A DNA stretch of 64,000 nt from an uncultured Sphingomonas sp. (GTDB taxonomy: Bacteria; Pseudomonadota; Alphaproteobacteria; Sphingomonadales; Sphingomonadaceae). This document shows, in pieces, positions 43,697-52,545 of the stretch (its first letter is position 1; each line of letters opens with the position of its first letter). The position numbers and the translations under genes are program-made. Under the pieces are notes generated by a model. It did no database searches, was not told the DNA's origin, and saw only the letters and a program-made list of their open reading frames with translations. The stretch is from positions 1-64,000 of the forward strand of contig NZ_CAJYHX010000007.1 of NCBI RefSeq assembly GCF_913774285.1. Direction: 5' to 3'.

Positions 43697-45477
43697 TGGA
43701 GCATGCAAGCGGAGGTTCCATTCTAGCCGATGCGGTGCCGATGCTCGGTTTCGCGCTGTTCTTCGTGCTGCTCTTCCGGCGGCTCGGGCTGGGTGCGACG
43801 CTGGGCTTCCTGGTCGCCGGCGCGCTGGTCGGACCGCACGTGCTGCGGCTGGTCGGCGATGCCGAGGGCAAGATGGGCATTGCCGAGCTCGGCATCGCGC
43901 TCCTGTTGTTCCTCGTCGGGCTGGAACTGAGCCCGTCGCGACTGTGGCGAATGCGGCGCGACATCTTCGGGCTTGGTTTCCTGCAGGTGGCGCTGTGCGG
44001 CATTGCGGTCGCCGCGATAGTCTGGGCGGTCACCGGCTCCACGCTCGCCGCGGCGCTCGCGCTGGGGCTGCCGATGGGACTGTCCTCGACCGCACAGGTG
44101 CTGCCGCTGCTGCAATCGGCGGGACGCCTGCGCACGCCGTTCGGCGAGCGCGCCTTCGCGATCCTGCTGTTCCAGGATCTGTCGATCGTGCCGCTGATCA
44201 CGATCGTTGCGGCCTTGTCGCGCAACCCGGCCGATCAGGGCGGCCCGCCGGGCTGGCTGCTGGGGCTGTACACCGTCGGCGCGATCGTCGGGCTGGTGGT
44301 TGCGGGACGCTTCCTGCTGCGGCCGCTGTTCCGGCTAATCGGCAATCTCGACGAGCGCGAGATGTTCGTCTTTGCGGGCCTGCTGACGGTGATCGCCAGC
44401 GCTGCGGTGATGGAGGCGCTGGGGCTCTCTGCGGCGCTCGGCGCGTTCATCGCCGGCGTGATGCTCGCCGATTCGCCGTTCCGGCACGAGATCGAGGCGG
44501 ACGTAGAGCCGTTCCGCGCGATCCTGCTCGGGCTGTTCTTCGTTGCGGTGGGGATGACGCTCGACCTCCACGCGATCGCCGAGCGGCCCTTGTTCGTTGC
44601 CGGCATGGCGCTGGCGCTGATCGCCACCAAGGCGGTACTGATCATGGGCCTCGCGCTGCTGTTCGGGATGAAGCCGCGGGGCGCTTTCGCCCTCGGCGTG
44701 CTCTTGTCCCAGGGCGGTGAGTTCGGCTTCGTGTTGTTCGCCCAGGCGCAGAAGGCGCTGTTGATCGAGCCGCAGGCGGCCAGCGTGTTCAGCGCGATCG
44801 TCACCGTCTCGATGGCGACCACGCCGTTCCTGATGATGGCAACCAGGCGGCTGCGCGCCGAGCCTGTCAGGGCGGGTGCCACGCCCGACGGGCCGCGACA
44901 GGAAGGCGCCAACGCTGTGGTGGTCGGCTATGGCCGCTTCGGCCAGACGGTGGCTCAGATGCTGATCGCGCAAGGCATTCCGGTGACGATCATCGACCGC
45001 GACGTGGAGATGATCGAGACCGCCGGCAGCTTCGGCATGAAGGTCTATTATGGCGACGGCACCCGCATCGACCTGCTGCGCCAGGCGGGGGCAGGCGAGG
45101 CCGAGCTGATCCTGTTCTGCCAGGACGGCGACGCGATGGACACCGAGGTGGTGGAGGGCGTGCATGCCGCCTTCCCGAACGCCAGCATCTTCGTGCGCGC
45201 CTACGACCGGCGCAGCGTGATGAAGCTGAACGGCGCACCGCTGTCCGGCGTGGTGCGCGAGGTGCTGGAAAGCGCGATCGTGATGGCTCGGCGGGCGATG
45301 GACGCGGTGGGCGTCGACGGCGCCGAGATCGACCGGACCGAGGCCGAATATCGCCGCACGGACATCGCCCGGCTCAAAGCCCAGAAGGAAACCGGCGACA
45401 TCTATGCGGGGCGCGATGGCCTGTTCAGCCAGGCGGCGGCCGCGACGGCGGCAGTGGAGGATCGCGGCGATGGCTGA
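43696..45477 (+). CDS. CPA2 cation:proton antiporter with RCK domain (KefB/C-like)
   Basis: 593 residues. About twelve membrane segments make up the Na+/H+-exchanger domain (residues 1-390; GFALFFVLLFRRLGLGATLGFLVAGALVGPH; GLELSP; GLSSTAQVLPLL; FQDLSIVPL), then an RCK/TrkA-N Rossmann domain (about 405-520; AVVVGYGRFGQTVAQ). Likely potassium or monovalent-cation efflux gated by a nucleotide. Translationally coupled to the scaffold gene upstream, an arrangement kept in this group. Followed after 15 bp by DUF423. Confidence 0.9.
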   Translation: MEHASGGSILADAVPMLGFALFFVLLFRRLGLGATLGFLVAGALVGPHVLRLVGDAEGKMGIAELGIALLLFLVGLELSPSRLWRMRRDIFGLGFLQVALCGIAVAAIVWAVTGSTLAAALALGLPMGLSSTAQVLPLLQSAGRLRTPFGERAFAILLFQDLSIVPLITIVAALSRNPADQGGPPGWLLGLYTVGAIVGLVVAGRFLLRPLFRLIGNLDEREMFVFAGLLTVIASAAVMEALGLSAALGAFIAGVMLADSPFRHEIEADVEPFRAILLGLFFVAVGMTLDLHAIAERPLFVAGMALALIATKAVLIMGLALLFGMKPRGAFALGVLLSQGGEFGFVLFAQAQKALLIEPQAASVFSAIVTVSMATTPFLMMATRRLRAEPVRAGATPDGPRQEGANAVVVGYGRFGQTVAQMLIAQGIPVTIIDRDVEMIETAGSFGMKVYYGDGTRIDLLRQAGAGEAELILFCQDGDAMDTEVVEGVHAAFPNASIFVRAYDRRSVMKLNGAPLSGVVREVLESAIVMARRAMDAVGVDGAEIDRTEAEYRRTDIARLKAQKETGDIYAGRDGLFSQAAAATAAVEDRGDG

Positions 45478-45492
45478 TCGGGGAGTAGGCGC

Positions 45493-45834
45493 ATGAACTG
45501 GATCGCCGTGCTGGCGGCGCTGTCGGGGGCGATGGCGGTGGCGGCAGGCGCGTTCGGCGCGCATGGCGCGCAGGGGGCGGCCGTCGAGTGGCTGAAGACA
45601 GGCGGGCACTATCAGCTGGTGCACGCGGTGGCGGCGTTGGTGGCCCTTCAACTGGGTGCGCGCGGGCCCGCGGCGCTGTTCGTCGGCGGCGGTTTTGTCT
45701 TTGCGGGCACGCTGTACCTGATGGCGCTGGGCTTGCCGCGCTGGTTGGGCGCGGTGACGCCGATCGGCGGGGCGGCGCTGATCGTTGGCTGGCTCTGGCT
45801 GGCATGGACACTCGCGTCGAGGGTCGCGAAATGA
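45493..45834 (+). CDS. DUF423 small membrane protein
   Basis: 113 residues with four hydrophobic helices. Family signatures: GAMAVAAGAFGAHG at the N-terminus, the central helix YQLVHAVAALVAL and GGGFVFAGTLYLMALG, TPIGGAALIVGWLWLA. Function unknown; the family is common in bacteria (YwdK/YgdD). Its TGA overlaps the next ATG as ATGA. Confidence 0.9.
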   Translation: MNWIAVLAALSGAMAVAAGAFGAHGAQGAAVEWLKTGGHYQLVHAVAALVALQLGARGPAALFVGGGFVFAGTLYLMALGLPRWLGAVTPIGGAALIVGWLWLAWTLASRVAK

Positions 45835-46190
45835 GCGAGCCGCAGGCGCCTTGGGACGCTGCGCAGGTCCGCCTCTGGCTCGAACGGCGGATCAAGGCCG
45901 CGCGCGCGGACCAGGACGTGGCCGACCGCTACGGCCGTGACCGCGAGGACGACTATGACAAGGCTGCCGCCGAGGAATGGGTGTGCGAGCAGTTCCGCCA
46001 CAGCGATGCGGTCGAGGATCAGGTGCGACTGGGCGAGGCGCTGAAGGTGCTGCTGGCGAGGGACGATTTCTACCGCGCGGGGGTACGTAGCGACAAGCGT
46101 TTCGAGCGGGAGGTGAAGGCATATCTGCGCAAACTGATCAAGATGGCCGCCAGCAACACCGGTTTCGGCAAAATGTTGCGCTACCAGTGA
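45831..46190 (+). CDS. Conserved hypothetical soluble protein
   Basis: 119 residues, highly charged and helical (LWLERRIKAARADQDVADRYG; KRFEREVKAYLRKLIKMAA). No motif known to me. ATG overlaps the DUF423 stop, so it is expressed with the antiporter and DUF423. The last gene of that transcript; an AT-rich stretch follows. Confidence 0.75.
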   Translation: MSEPQAPWDAAQVRLWLERRIKAARADQDVADRYGRDREDDYDKAAAEEWVCEQFRHSDAVEDQVRLGEALKVLLARDDFYRAGVRSDKRFEREVKAYLRKLIKMAASNTGFGKMLRYQ

Positions 46191-46421
46191 GCGCAATGTG
46201 GGAACGTCAAAGGGCAGGCCGCGTCACGATGACACTGTCTTCAAGAAATTCATTTCAACAATAATTCCTGCGTCTGAAAAATAACAAAAGTTAAGCCAAT
46301 TGTATCAAAAGATTATCGTGTCACAAGTGTAATGACATAGTCATTGATTCTGTTTCATCTTTCGTCGAGTGTATGTCTTCGTCGACCGCGTTGTGAGCGG
46401 TAGGGTGGAGCGTATGCAGTT

Positions 46422-47396
46422 ATGAAGATCGCTGTTTTTGGTGTCGGAAGTGCTGCTAAAGACTTATTGAGCATCGTTCCCGATGACGTAGAAATTGTTG
46501 GTCTATTCGACAACGATACCGTGAAGCATGGCTCTCTGGCGGAAGGGAATTTGATTCTGTCCCCGGAGAGCATCAATGATTGCGGTGCGGAGTACGTAGT
46601 CATTGCTGCGCGCGATGTTGATGGAATACGTCAGCAGCTAGTCGATCAAAATGTTCCGCAAGATAGAATTGTGGCGTTTTATCCGAGCTATAGTAGGTCC
46701 CTGGCTGCTGAAGCGAATCGCGATATAGCGCTGCTGAACAAGATTGGGGTGCCGATCGCGCCGATTGGCCTCGCCACGATGTATCTTGATCGCGCCGCGC
46801 CGCTTGATTCGATGGATTCGGGCGAGGGAGAGGCTGCGGATTTCGTACGAAATAAGGCGTTTGCTTTGGCTGCACGGCAAATTCTGGACCGTGAGATCGG
46901 GGGCGCCGTTGCTGAACTCGGCGTGTACCGCGGCTACCAGGCGCAGCTAATCAATCGCCTGTTCCCGGACAGGACGCTATATCTTTTCGATACCTTTACC
47001 GGCTTTGCAGCGCAGGATCTCGGCGCCGAGCGGGACAACGGGCTGTCGGGAGCAGCAACCGGCGATTTCGAAAACACCAGCGTGGAACTGGTGCTGAACA
47101 AGTTGCCCCATCGCGAGAAGACACGCGTGATGCAGGGCTTCTTCCCCGATACCGCCGAAGGCCTGGATGAAACCTTTGCGTTCGTCAGCCTCGACGTCGA
47201 TCTGTATGATCCCATTCGGGCGGGCCTGCACTGGTTCTACGAGCGGCTGAGCCCGGGTGGGTTCCTCTTCGTCCACGATTACAACAATGTTCGGTACCTT
47301 GGCGTGCGCAAGGCGGTGGACGAATTCGTGGCGGAAGCCGGCGTGGCGTTCGTACCGCTGCCGGACTTCGCCGGATCGGTGGTCATCACCAAGTAA
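46422..47396 (+). CDS. Rossmann-like domain fused to TylF-type methyltransferase
   Basis: 324 residues in two parts. Residues 1-110 read like a nucleotide-sugar or PglD-type Rossmann domain (KIAVFGVGSAAKDLL; VEIVGLFDND; ISPES-like; YVVIAARD). Residues 140-324 are a TylF/macrocin-type O-methyltransferase (AVAELGVYRGYQAQLINRLFP; YLFDTFTGF; FVSLDVDLYDPIRAGLHWFYERLSPGG; VHDYNNVRYLGV). The first half and the 230 bp before it are noticeably AT-richer than the surroundings, the second half is not. Methylation of a surface sugar is a likely role. No partners for sugar synthesis are nearby. Confidence 0.78.
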   Translation: MKIAVFGVGSAAKDLLSIVPDDVEIVGLFDNDTVKHGSLAEGNLILSPESINDCGAEYVVIAARDVDGIRQQLVDQNVPQDRIVAFYPSYSRSLAAEANRDIALLNKIGVPIAPIGLATMYLDRAAPLDSMDSGEGEAADFVRNKAFALAARQILDREIGGAVAELGVYRGYQAQLINRLFPDRTLYLFDTFTGFAAQDLGAERDNGLSGAATGDFENTSVELVLNKLPHREKTRVMQGFFPDTAEGLDETFAFVSLDVDLYDPIRAGLHWFYERLSPGGFLFVHDYNNVRYLGVRKAVDEFVAEAGVAFVPLPDFAGSVVITK

Positions 47397-47413
47397 GGCG
47401 GGCGGTGGGGCAG

Positions 47414-47440
47414 GGATCGTTCGATTTGGTCGAGCGATCC
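47414..47440. terminator. Hairpin between convergent genes
   Basis: GGATCGTTCGA and TCGAGCGATCC pair over 11 positions with one mismatch around TTTGG; GGCAG/CTGCC extends the stem with a bulge. It sits in the 50 bases between the convergent methyltransferase and DUF2256 genes. No T-run, so factor-dependent or weak. Confidence 0.5.
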
Positions 47441-47446
47441 GCTGCC

Positions 47447-47605
47447 TTAGCCTTGGGGGCCGCCAGGGCGCGTGCGCCGGCAGCGGTCCGAACAATAGAT
47501 CACATTCTCCCAGTCCCGCTCCCACTTCTTCCGCCAGGCGAAGGGGCGCTGGCAGACAGGGCAGGTCTTGGTGGGAAGGTCCCGCTTGGCGACGCCGCGC
47601 GGCAT
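47447..47605 (-). CDS. DUF2256 zinc-binding mini-protein
   Basis: 52 residues read from ATG 47605 to TAA 47447. The sequence holds every mark of the DUF2256 family: [18 protein letters not shown], then RPFAWRKKW, then [12 protein letters not shown]. Four Cys in CPVC and CSDRC probably bind zinc. Function unknown; often found near photolyase-family genes, none here. Just 4 bases before the M1 peptidase gene's 3' end, on the same strand, so it may be transcribed with it. Confidence 0.93.
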   Translation of the reverse strand: MPRGVAKRDLPTKTCPVCQRPFAWRKKWERDWENVIYCSDRCRRTRPGGPQG

Positions 47606-47609
47606 GGGA

Positions 47610-49487
47610 TCAGTCCGCGCCGACGATCTTGGCCACGCCCGCCGCGACCGTGGGGTGGTAGCTCGCCTTCGAGGCCTGGTAGAAGCGCCGCGCGATCGGC
47701 GTGCCCCAGTCGCCCTGCGCCATCAGGTCCTTGTAGATCGGGTAGATCAGCAGCCCGCGACCGACGCTGCCGACCAGCTTCTCGATGCTCGGCAGCGCTG
47801 GGTCATAGCGATTGGCGATGGCAAGCTCGCCCCAGGCCGAGCGGACATAGGCGTTGTTCGACGCCGACAGCCCCAGCGTATCGTCCAGTTCCTTGAGCCG
47901 CGCCGGGGTCTGCTGGCGGTTCAGCCCGTTGAGGAAGCGCAGCCATTGCTGGGTCGCCCAACCCTGCGGATGCACCGCCGAGATCGGCCCGCCGGCGTTC
48001 ACCGCAGCGAGCGCGGAATCGACCGCCTTCAGCGTCGCCGACTGGACGTGCACCGCATTGTTCGGCAGCCCGGCGGCATAGGCCCATTTGTCGAGCTGGA
48101 GATTGGCCTCCAGCCCGGCATCGCCGTTCACGAGGTTGGCGCGCAGGTCCGCGAGGAAACCGGCGGTGGTCTGCGGCTGGAAGGCGTGGCGATCGAAATA
48201 GCCGCGCATATAGACGTCCCAGCGCTGGCGGCCGACGGTCCGCTCGATCGTACGCAGGAAGGTCGAGCCCTTGAAATAATCGAGCTGGCCGAAGGTCGCG
48301 CCCGGCTCGCCGTGGAGCCGGGTGGTCGGGGCCTCCATGCCGCCGGCATCGGCGATGTCCTTCTCGAGGCCATCCCATTCGAGATCGGCGTCGGTCGCGG
48401 CGCGCTCCTTGCCGTACACCGCCTCCATGATGCGGTTCTCGAAGTACGTCGTGAACCCCTCGTTGAGCCACGAATCCGACCAGGTCGCGTTGGTCACGAG
48501 GTTGCCCGACCAGCTATGCGCTAGCTCGTGCGCGACCACGTCGACGTTCGAGCGGTCGCCGGTGAGGATCGTCGGCGTCAGGAAGGTGAGGGTCGGGTTC
48601 TCCATGCCGCCATAGGGGAAGCTCGGCGGCAGGACGAGCATGTCGTAGCGGCCCCAGCGATAGGGGCCGTACAGCGCCTGCGCCGCGTCGATCATCTTCT
48701 CGACATCGGCGACTTCCTTGGCGGCGGCCGCGAGCATGCTCGGTTCGGTCCACACGCCCGCGCGCGGGCCGACCGGCTGGAAGGCGAGGTCACCCACCGC
48801 GAAGGCGATCAGGTACGGCGGCACCGGCTTGTCCATCCGGAAGCGGAACTTGTGCCAGCCCTTGCCCGCGGGCACGCCCTTGGCGCCATCGACGCGCTCG
48901 CCGCTCGCCACCGCGACGAGATCGGCCGGGACGGTCAGCGTCGCGGACCAGGTCTGGCGGATGCCGGGGCTGTCCTGGGTGGGGATCCAGCTGCGGTTGT
49001 TGATCGGCTGGCCCTGGCTGAACAGGTACGGCTTCTTCTTGCCCGCGGTCAGCGCAGGCGCGAGCCATTGCAGCGCGGAGGCGCCGGGCGCGGTCGCATA
49101 GTGGAGCACGATCCTGCGCGCGCCGTGCAGCTGTACGGTGAGCGGCGCGCCGAGATCGGGCTTGGCCGCGCCGACCGCGAAGGGCAGCGGCTTGCCCGCG
49201 GCGTCGGTTACCTTGGCGATCACCAGCCCGTCGTCGTCGAGCACGATCTCGGTCGCGCCCGGTGCTGCCAGGATGTCGAGCGTGGCGGTGCCGGACAGCG
49301 TCTTGCGCGCGAAATCGGCGCGCAGGTCGAGCGCGACATGGGTGACGCGGGCGACTTCCGGCCGCGCATAGGTCCACACATCCTTCGCCTCGGGCGTGGT
49401 GAGGATCGGCGCAGGGGCGGTCTGCTGGGCGAGGGCGGGGGAGACGAGCATCGTCGAAGCGGCGAGGGCCAGGGCTAGAATGCGCAT
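47610..49487 (-). CDS. M1-family aminopeptidase, exported
   Basis: 625-residue zinc peptidase of the leukotriene A4 hydrolase-like M1 branch. Signal peptide ([21 protein letters not shown]), beta-saddle N-terminal domain, substrate-binding GGMENP (about 296), zinc site HELAHSW with the third ligand in NEGFTTYFE (about 315-350), and an alpha-helical C-terminal domain. Expected to remove N-terminal amino acids in the periplasm. Monocistronic or with the DUF2256 gene downstream. Confidence 0.94.
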   Translation of the reverse strand: MRILALALAASTMLVSPALAQQTAPAPILTTPEAKDVWTYARPEVARVTHVALDLRADFARKTLSGTATLDILAAPGATEIVLDDDGLVIAKVTDAAGKPLPFAVGAAKPDLGAPLTVQLHGARRIVLHYATAPGASALQWLAPALTAGKKKPYLFSQGQPINNRSWIPTQDSPGIRQTWSATLTVPADLVAVASGERVDGAKGVPAGKGWHKFRFRMDKPVPPYLIAFAVGDLAFQPVGPRAGVWTEPSMLAAAAKEVADVEKMIDAAQALYGPYRWGRYDMLVLPPSFPYGGMENPTLTFLTPTILTGDRSNVDVVAHELAHSWSGNLVTNATWSDSWLNEGFTTYFENRIMEAVYGKERAATDADLEWDGLEKDIADAGGMEAPTTRLHGEPGATFGQLDYFKGSTFLRTIERTVGRQRWDVYMRGYFDRHAFQPQTTAGFLADLRANLVNGDAGLEANLQLDKWAYAAGLPNNAVHVQSATLKAVDSALAAVNAGGPISAVHPQGWATQQWLRFLNGLNRQQTPARLKELDDTLGLSASNNAYVRSAWGELAIANRYDPALPSIEKLVGSVGRGLLIYPIYKDLMAQGDWGTPIARRFYQASKASYHPTVAAGVAKIVGAD

Positions 49488-49606
49488 GGCAAGGAGCTAG
49501 GCGCTGCCGCCGCACGGGGCAAGGCGGTTGCCATGGATCAATCAGATCGCGCCGGACCCTCTGCACACCCGTAACGTTGATGCGGGAGATTCGAAGGGGG
49601 ATGCGC

Positions 49607-50578
49607 ATGGAATGTGTGGTGGCGGAGCGGCCGGCGACGGCGGACGGCGAGGCGGCGGCGCTGCGCGACCTGATCGCCCATCTCAAGCAGCAGGACTACC
49701 GCTTCATCACGCCGACGCCCGCCACCCATTCGCGGGTGCTTGCACGGGCGGACCGGCAGCGCGCCACCGACCTGCGCGACGTCTTCGGCTGGAGCCTACC
49801 CTTCGCGCGTGCGCTGCTCGAGGCATCGGTACTGGAGACGTTGGAGGCAGCGGACCTGATCGAGGCCTACGGTGATCTGCTACGGAGCAAAATCCGCGTC
49901 TCGACCCTCGGGCCTGACCTGCTGGTACACTCCGCATACCCCACCGACGATACCCAGGCGGTGTTCTTCGGACCCGACAGCTATCGCTTCGCCCGCTTCA
50001 TCGCCGACGAGCTGAAGCGCTGCCCGGAACGCGAAGGCTCGACACTGATCGACATAGGCACCGGAGCCGGGGCAGGGGCGATCGCCGCCGCGCATTGCTG
50101 CGGCGAGGTCGACATCGTGATGACCGACATCAACCCGGCGGCGCTGCGGCTGGCGCGGGTGAATGCCCAGGCGGCGGGCGTTGCGGCGCGCTTCGTGGAG
50201 GGCGAGGATCTGTCGGGAATTGCGGGCGCACTCGACCTGGTACTGGCCAACCCGCCCTACATCATCGATCCCGCTGGACGCGCCTATCGCGACGGCGGCG
50301 ACCTGCACGGCGCCGCGGTTGCGCTGGCCATGGCCTGCGAGGCGGTGCCAAGGTTGGCGCAAGGCGGGCGGTTCCTGCTCTACACCGGCAGCGCGATCGT
50401 GCGCGGTGCGGATGCGCTGCACGATCGGCTGGTACAGCTCGCCGCGGCCGAGGGTTGCCGACTGCGCTACGAGGAGATCGACCCCGACGTGTTCGGCGAG
50501 GAGCTGGAGACGGCGGCGTACGCGGAGGTCGAACGCATCGCGCTGGTGACCGCGGTGATCGAGCGGGAGCACGCGTAA
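49607..50578 (+). CDS. Class I methyltransferase, NPPY type
   Basis: About 323 residues. A helical N-terminal part (LRDLIAHLKQQDYRFITPTPATHSRVL) precedes a Rossmann methyltransferase core: LIDIGTGAGAGAIAAA (SAM motif I), MTDINPAALRLARVNA, and NPPYIID, the motif of enzymes that methylate a planar nitrogen (HemK, RsmC, TrmN6-like). Target unknown. ATG 49607 behind AAGGGGG preferred over earlier ATG/TTG codons. A repeat follows. Confidence 0.85.
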   Translation: MECVVAERPATADGEAAALRDLIAHLKQQDYRFITPTPATHSRVLARADRQRATDLRDVFGWSLPFARALLEASVLETLEAADLIEAYGDLLRSKIRVSTLGPDLLVHSAYPTDDTQAVFFGPDSYRFARFIADELKRCPEREGSTLIDIGTGAGAGAIAAAHCCGEVDIVMTDINPAALRLARVNAQAAGVAARFVEGEDLSGIAGALDLVLANPPYIIDPAGRAYRDGGDLHGAAVALAMACEAVPRLAQGGRFLLYTGSAIVRGADALHDRLVQLAAAEGCRLRYEEIDPDVFGEELETAAYAEVERIALVTAVIEREHA

Positions 50579-50580
50579 TC

Positions 50581-50689
50581 AAGCCCCTCCTCCTTGCAGG
50601 AGGGGGTGGGGTGGAGGGATTCCAAAACCGAAGTTGGGCTCGGTGAGACACAGCCCCACCCCAACCCCTCCCCTGAAGGGGAGGGGCTT
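50581..50689. repeat. Palindromic repeat, family D (intact copy)
   Basis: Arms AAGCCCCTCC and GGAGGGGCTT, with inner GGGGTGGGGTGGAGGG-like and CAGCCCCACCCCAACCCC partners. Sits between the convergent methyltransferase and aroB genes. Same family as 35626-35786, here without the nested palindrome. Confidence 0.8.
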
Positions 50690-50698
50690 GAGAACGCT

Positions 50699-51796
50699 TC
50701 AGCGTTGCGTGTCCAAGAACGCTGCGACCTTCGCCAGGTCGACCGTCTTGTCCAGATAGGTCTGCCCGATGCCGCGGGCGAGCAGGAAGGGCAGGGTGCT
50801 GCCCTCCATCTTCTTGTCGTGGAGCATGTGGCCGACCAGCGTCGCGCCGTCCGCCGTCACGCCGGCCGCCGCCAGCCCGTCCGGCAGCCCCACCGACCGC
50901 AGATGCGCCGCCACCCGCTCGGCATCCTCCGCCGGGCACAGGCCCTGCTCGGCCGAGAACGCGAAGGCCAGCGCCATGCCCGCCGCCACCGCCTCACCGT
51001 GGAGCAGCTTGTCGGAGAACCCCGTCTCGGCCTCCAGCGCATGGCCGAAGGTGTGGCCAAGGTTGAGCAGCGCGCGGGTGCCGGTGGTCTCGCGCTCGTC
51101 GGCGGCGACGATGCGCGCCTTGGCCGCCACCGAATGGCCGATCGCATGCGCCCGCGCTTCAGGATCGCCCGCGAACAGCGCCGCGGCATTCGCCTCGCAC
51201 CAGGCGAAGAAGCCGGCATCGTCGATCAGCCCGTATTTCGCCACTTCGGCATAGCCCGCGCGCAGCTCGCGCTGGGGCAGGCTGCCCAGCACCTGCGGGT
51301 CGATCAGCACCACCGACGGCTGGTGGAACGCCCCGATCAGGTTCTTGCCCGCCTTGGAATTGATCGCGGTCTTGCCGCCCACCGAGCTGTCGACCTGCGC
51401 GAGCAGCGTGGTGGGGATCTGGACGAAGTTGCAGCCGCGCTTGAGGATGCTGGTCGCGAAGCCGACCAGGTCGCCGATCACGCCGCCGCCCAGCGCGATC
51501 ACGTGATCGCTGCGGACCACGCCCTGTTCGAGCAGCCAGTCGGTCACCGCTTCGAGCTGTGCCCAGCTCTTGGTGCTCTCGCCCGCGGGCAGCGTCAGCA
51601 CCGGCGCCGTCACGCCCGCGGCGGCGAGGCTCGCCACCAGCGTTTGGCAATGCGCCGAAAGGTTGGTGTCGGTGATGATTGGCATCGGCCGACCGCGTGA
51701 CAGCGGGGCGAGCACGTTGCCGGCACGCGCGAGCAAGCCGGGTTCGATGCGCACGTCATAGCTGCGTGCGCCCAGGGCGACGGGGATGGTGGTCAC
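50699..51796 (-). CDS. aroB: 3-dehydroquinate synthase
   Basis: 365 residues. Second step of the shikimate pathway, NAD- and metal-dependent cyclisation of DAHP. Motifs: PAGESTKSW, ALGGGVIGDLVGFAT (NAD site), QIPTTLLAQVDSSVGGKT, ELRAGYAEV, and metal ligands in LNLGHTFGHALE and LHGEAVAAGM. Starts at GTG overlapping the aroK stop (GTGA); coupled to it. Confidence 0.96.
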   Translation of the reverse strand: MTTIPVALGARSYDVRIEPGLLARAGNVLAPLSRGRPMPIITDTNLSAHCQTLVASLAAAGVTAPVLTLPAGESTKSWAQLEAVTDWLLEQGVVRSDHVIALGGGVIGDLVGFATSILKRGCNFVQIPTTLLAQVDSSVGGKTAINSKAGKNLIGAFHQPSVVLIDPQVLGSLPQRELRAGYAEVAKYGLIDDAGFFAWCEANAAALFAGDPEARAHAIGHSVAAKARIVAADERETTGTRALLNLGHTFGHALEAETGFSDKLLHGEAVAAGMALAFAFSAEQGLCPAEDAERVAAHLRSVGLPDGLAAAGVTADGATLVGHMLHDKKMEGSTLPFLLARGIGQTYLDKTVDLAKVAAFLDTQR

Positions 51797-52332
51797 TTGC
51801 GCAGGGCCTTCAGGATCGCTTCGACGGTGGTTTCGTGCGGTGCGGCTACGCTGGAGACGCGGATCTGCGCAAGCGCGTAGAAGGGGTTTCGCGCCCTGGC
51901 GAGCTCCGTCAGTGTCGCCAGCGGGTCCTTGCCGCGTAGCAGCGGGCGCGTGTCTCGCCGCCGCACCCGGTCCGCCAGCACCGCAGGCTCGGCATCGAGC
52001 CAGATCGAGATTGCCTGGTCGAGGATCAGCGCCCGCGTCTCGTCGTTGATGAACGCGCCGCCGCCGGTGGCGATCACCTTCGGCGTGCCGTCGACCAGCC
52101 GGGCGATCACCCGCCGCTCGCCGTCGCGGAAATGCGGTTCGCCGAATTTGGCGAAGATGTCGGAGACCGACATGCCCGCCGCCGATTCGATTTCCGCGTC
52201 GGCATCGACGAAGGGAAGCCGCAGGCGCTGGGCGAGGCGGCGCCCTACCGTGGTTTTGCCAGCACCCATCAGTCCCACGAGTACGATGGGCTTGCCGGTC
52301 CAGCTGTTCAGTTGCGCATGCGTTTGTAACAT
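51793..52332 (-). CDS. aroK: Shikimate kinase
   Basis: 179-residue P-loop kinase phosphorylating shikimate. Walker A GLMGAGKTTVGRRLA, shikimate-binding FVDADAEIE and FREKE-like EPHFRDGERR, the GGGAF loop ATGGGAF, and the lid region RRRDTRPLL. ATG at 52332 is the natural start; the longer frame is antisense to the following gene. Divergent from a small membrane-protein gene, with 75 bp between. Confidence 0.96.
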   Translation of the reverse strand: MLQTHAQLNSWTGKPIVLVGLMGAGKTTVGRRLAQRLRLPFVDADAEIESAAGMSVSDIFAKFGEPHFRDGERRVIARLVDGTPKVIATGGGAFINDETRALILDQAISIWLDAEPAVLADRVRRRDTRPLLRGKDPLATLTELARARNPFYALAQIRVSSVAAPHETTVEAILKALRK

Positions 52333-52407
52333 TATGCGAAGGGCTATACAGCGAGGGACCGTCTCGGGCAAAAGGCCCGTCCGTCTCCAAGGAATGGACT
52401 GTTTTTC

Positions 52408-52545
52408 ATGCCGCGTATGCTTGTCGTGTTGCTCGTGATTCTGGTGGTTCTGGTGGGCGGCATGTTCGCCCTGGCCGGCCGCAACACCGTCAAGGAGCCG
52501 GTGCGCATGGAGAAGGCGGTCGCGCTTGAAAACCTCGCCAACTAG
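52408..52545 (+). CDS. 45-residue single-pass membrane protein
   Basis: Reads MPRMLVVLLVILVVLVGG, then a short polar tail (RNTVKEPVRMEKAVALENLAN cut here) ending in TAG. One hydrophobic helix (about residues 4-21) with a basic start. The spacing from AAGGA (15 bases) is long, so initiation is not ideal. Its end overlaps the following gene, whose TTG start lies 20 bases before this stop, suggesting coupled translation. Function unknown. Confidence 0.65.
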   Translation: MPRMLVVLLVILVVLVGGMFALAGRNTVKEPVRMEKAVALENLAN

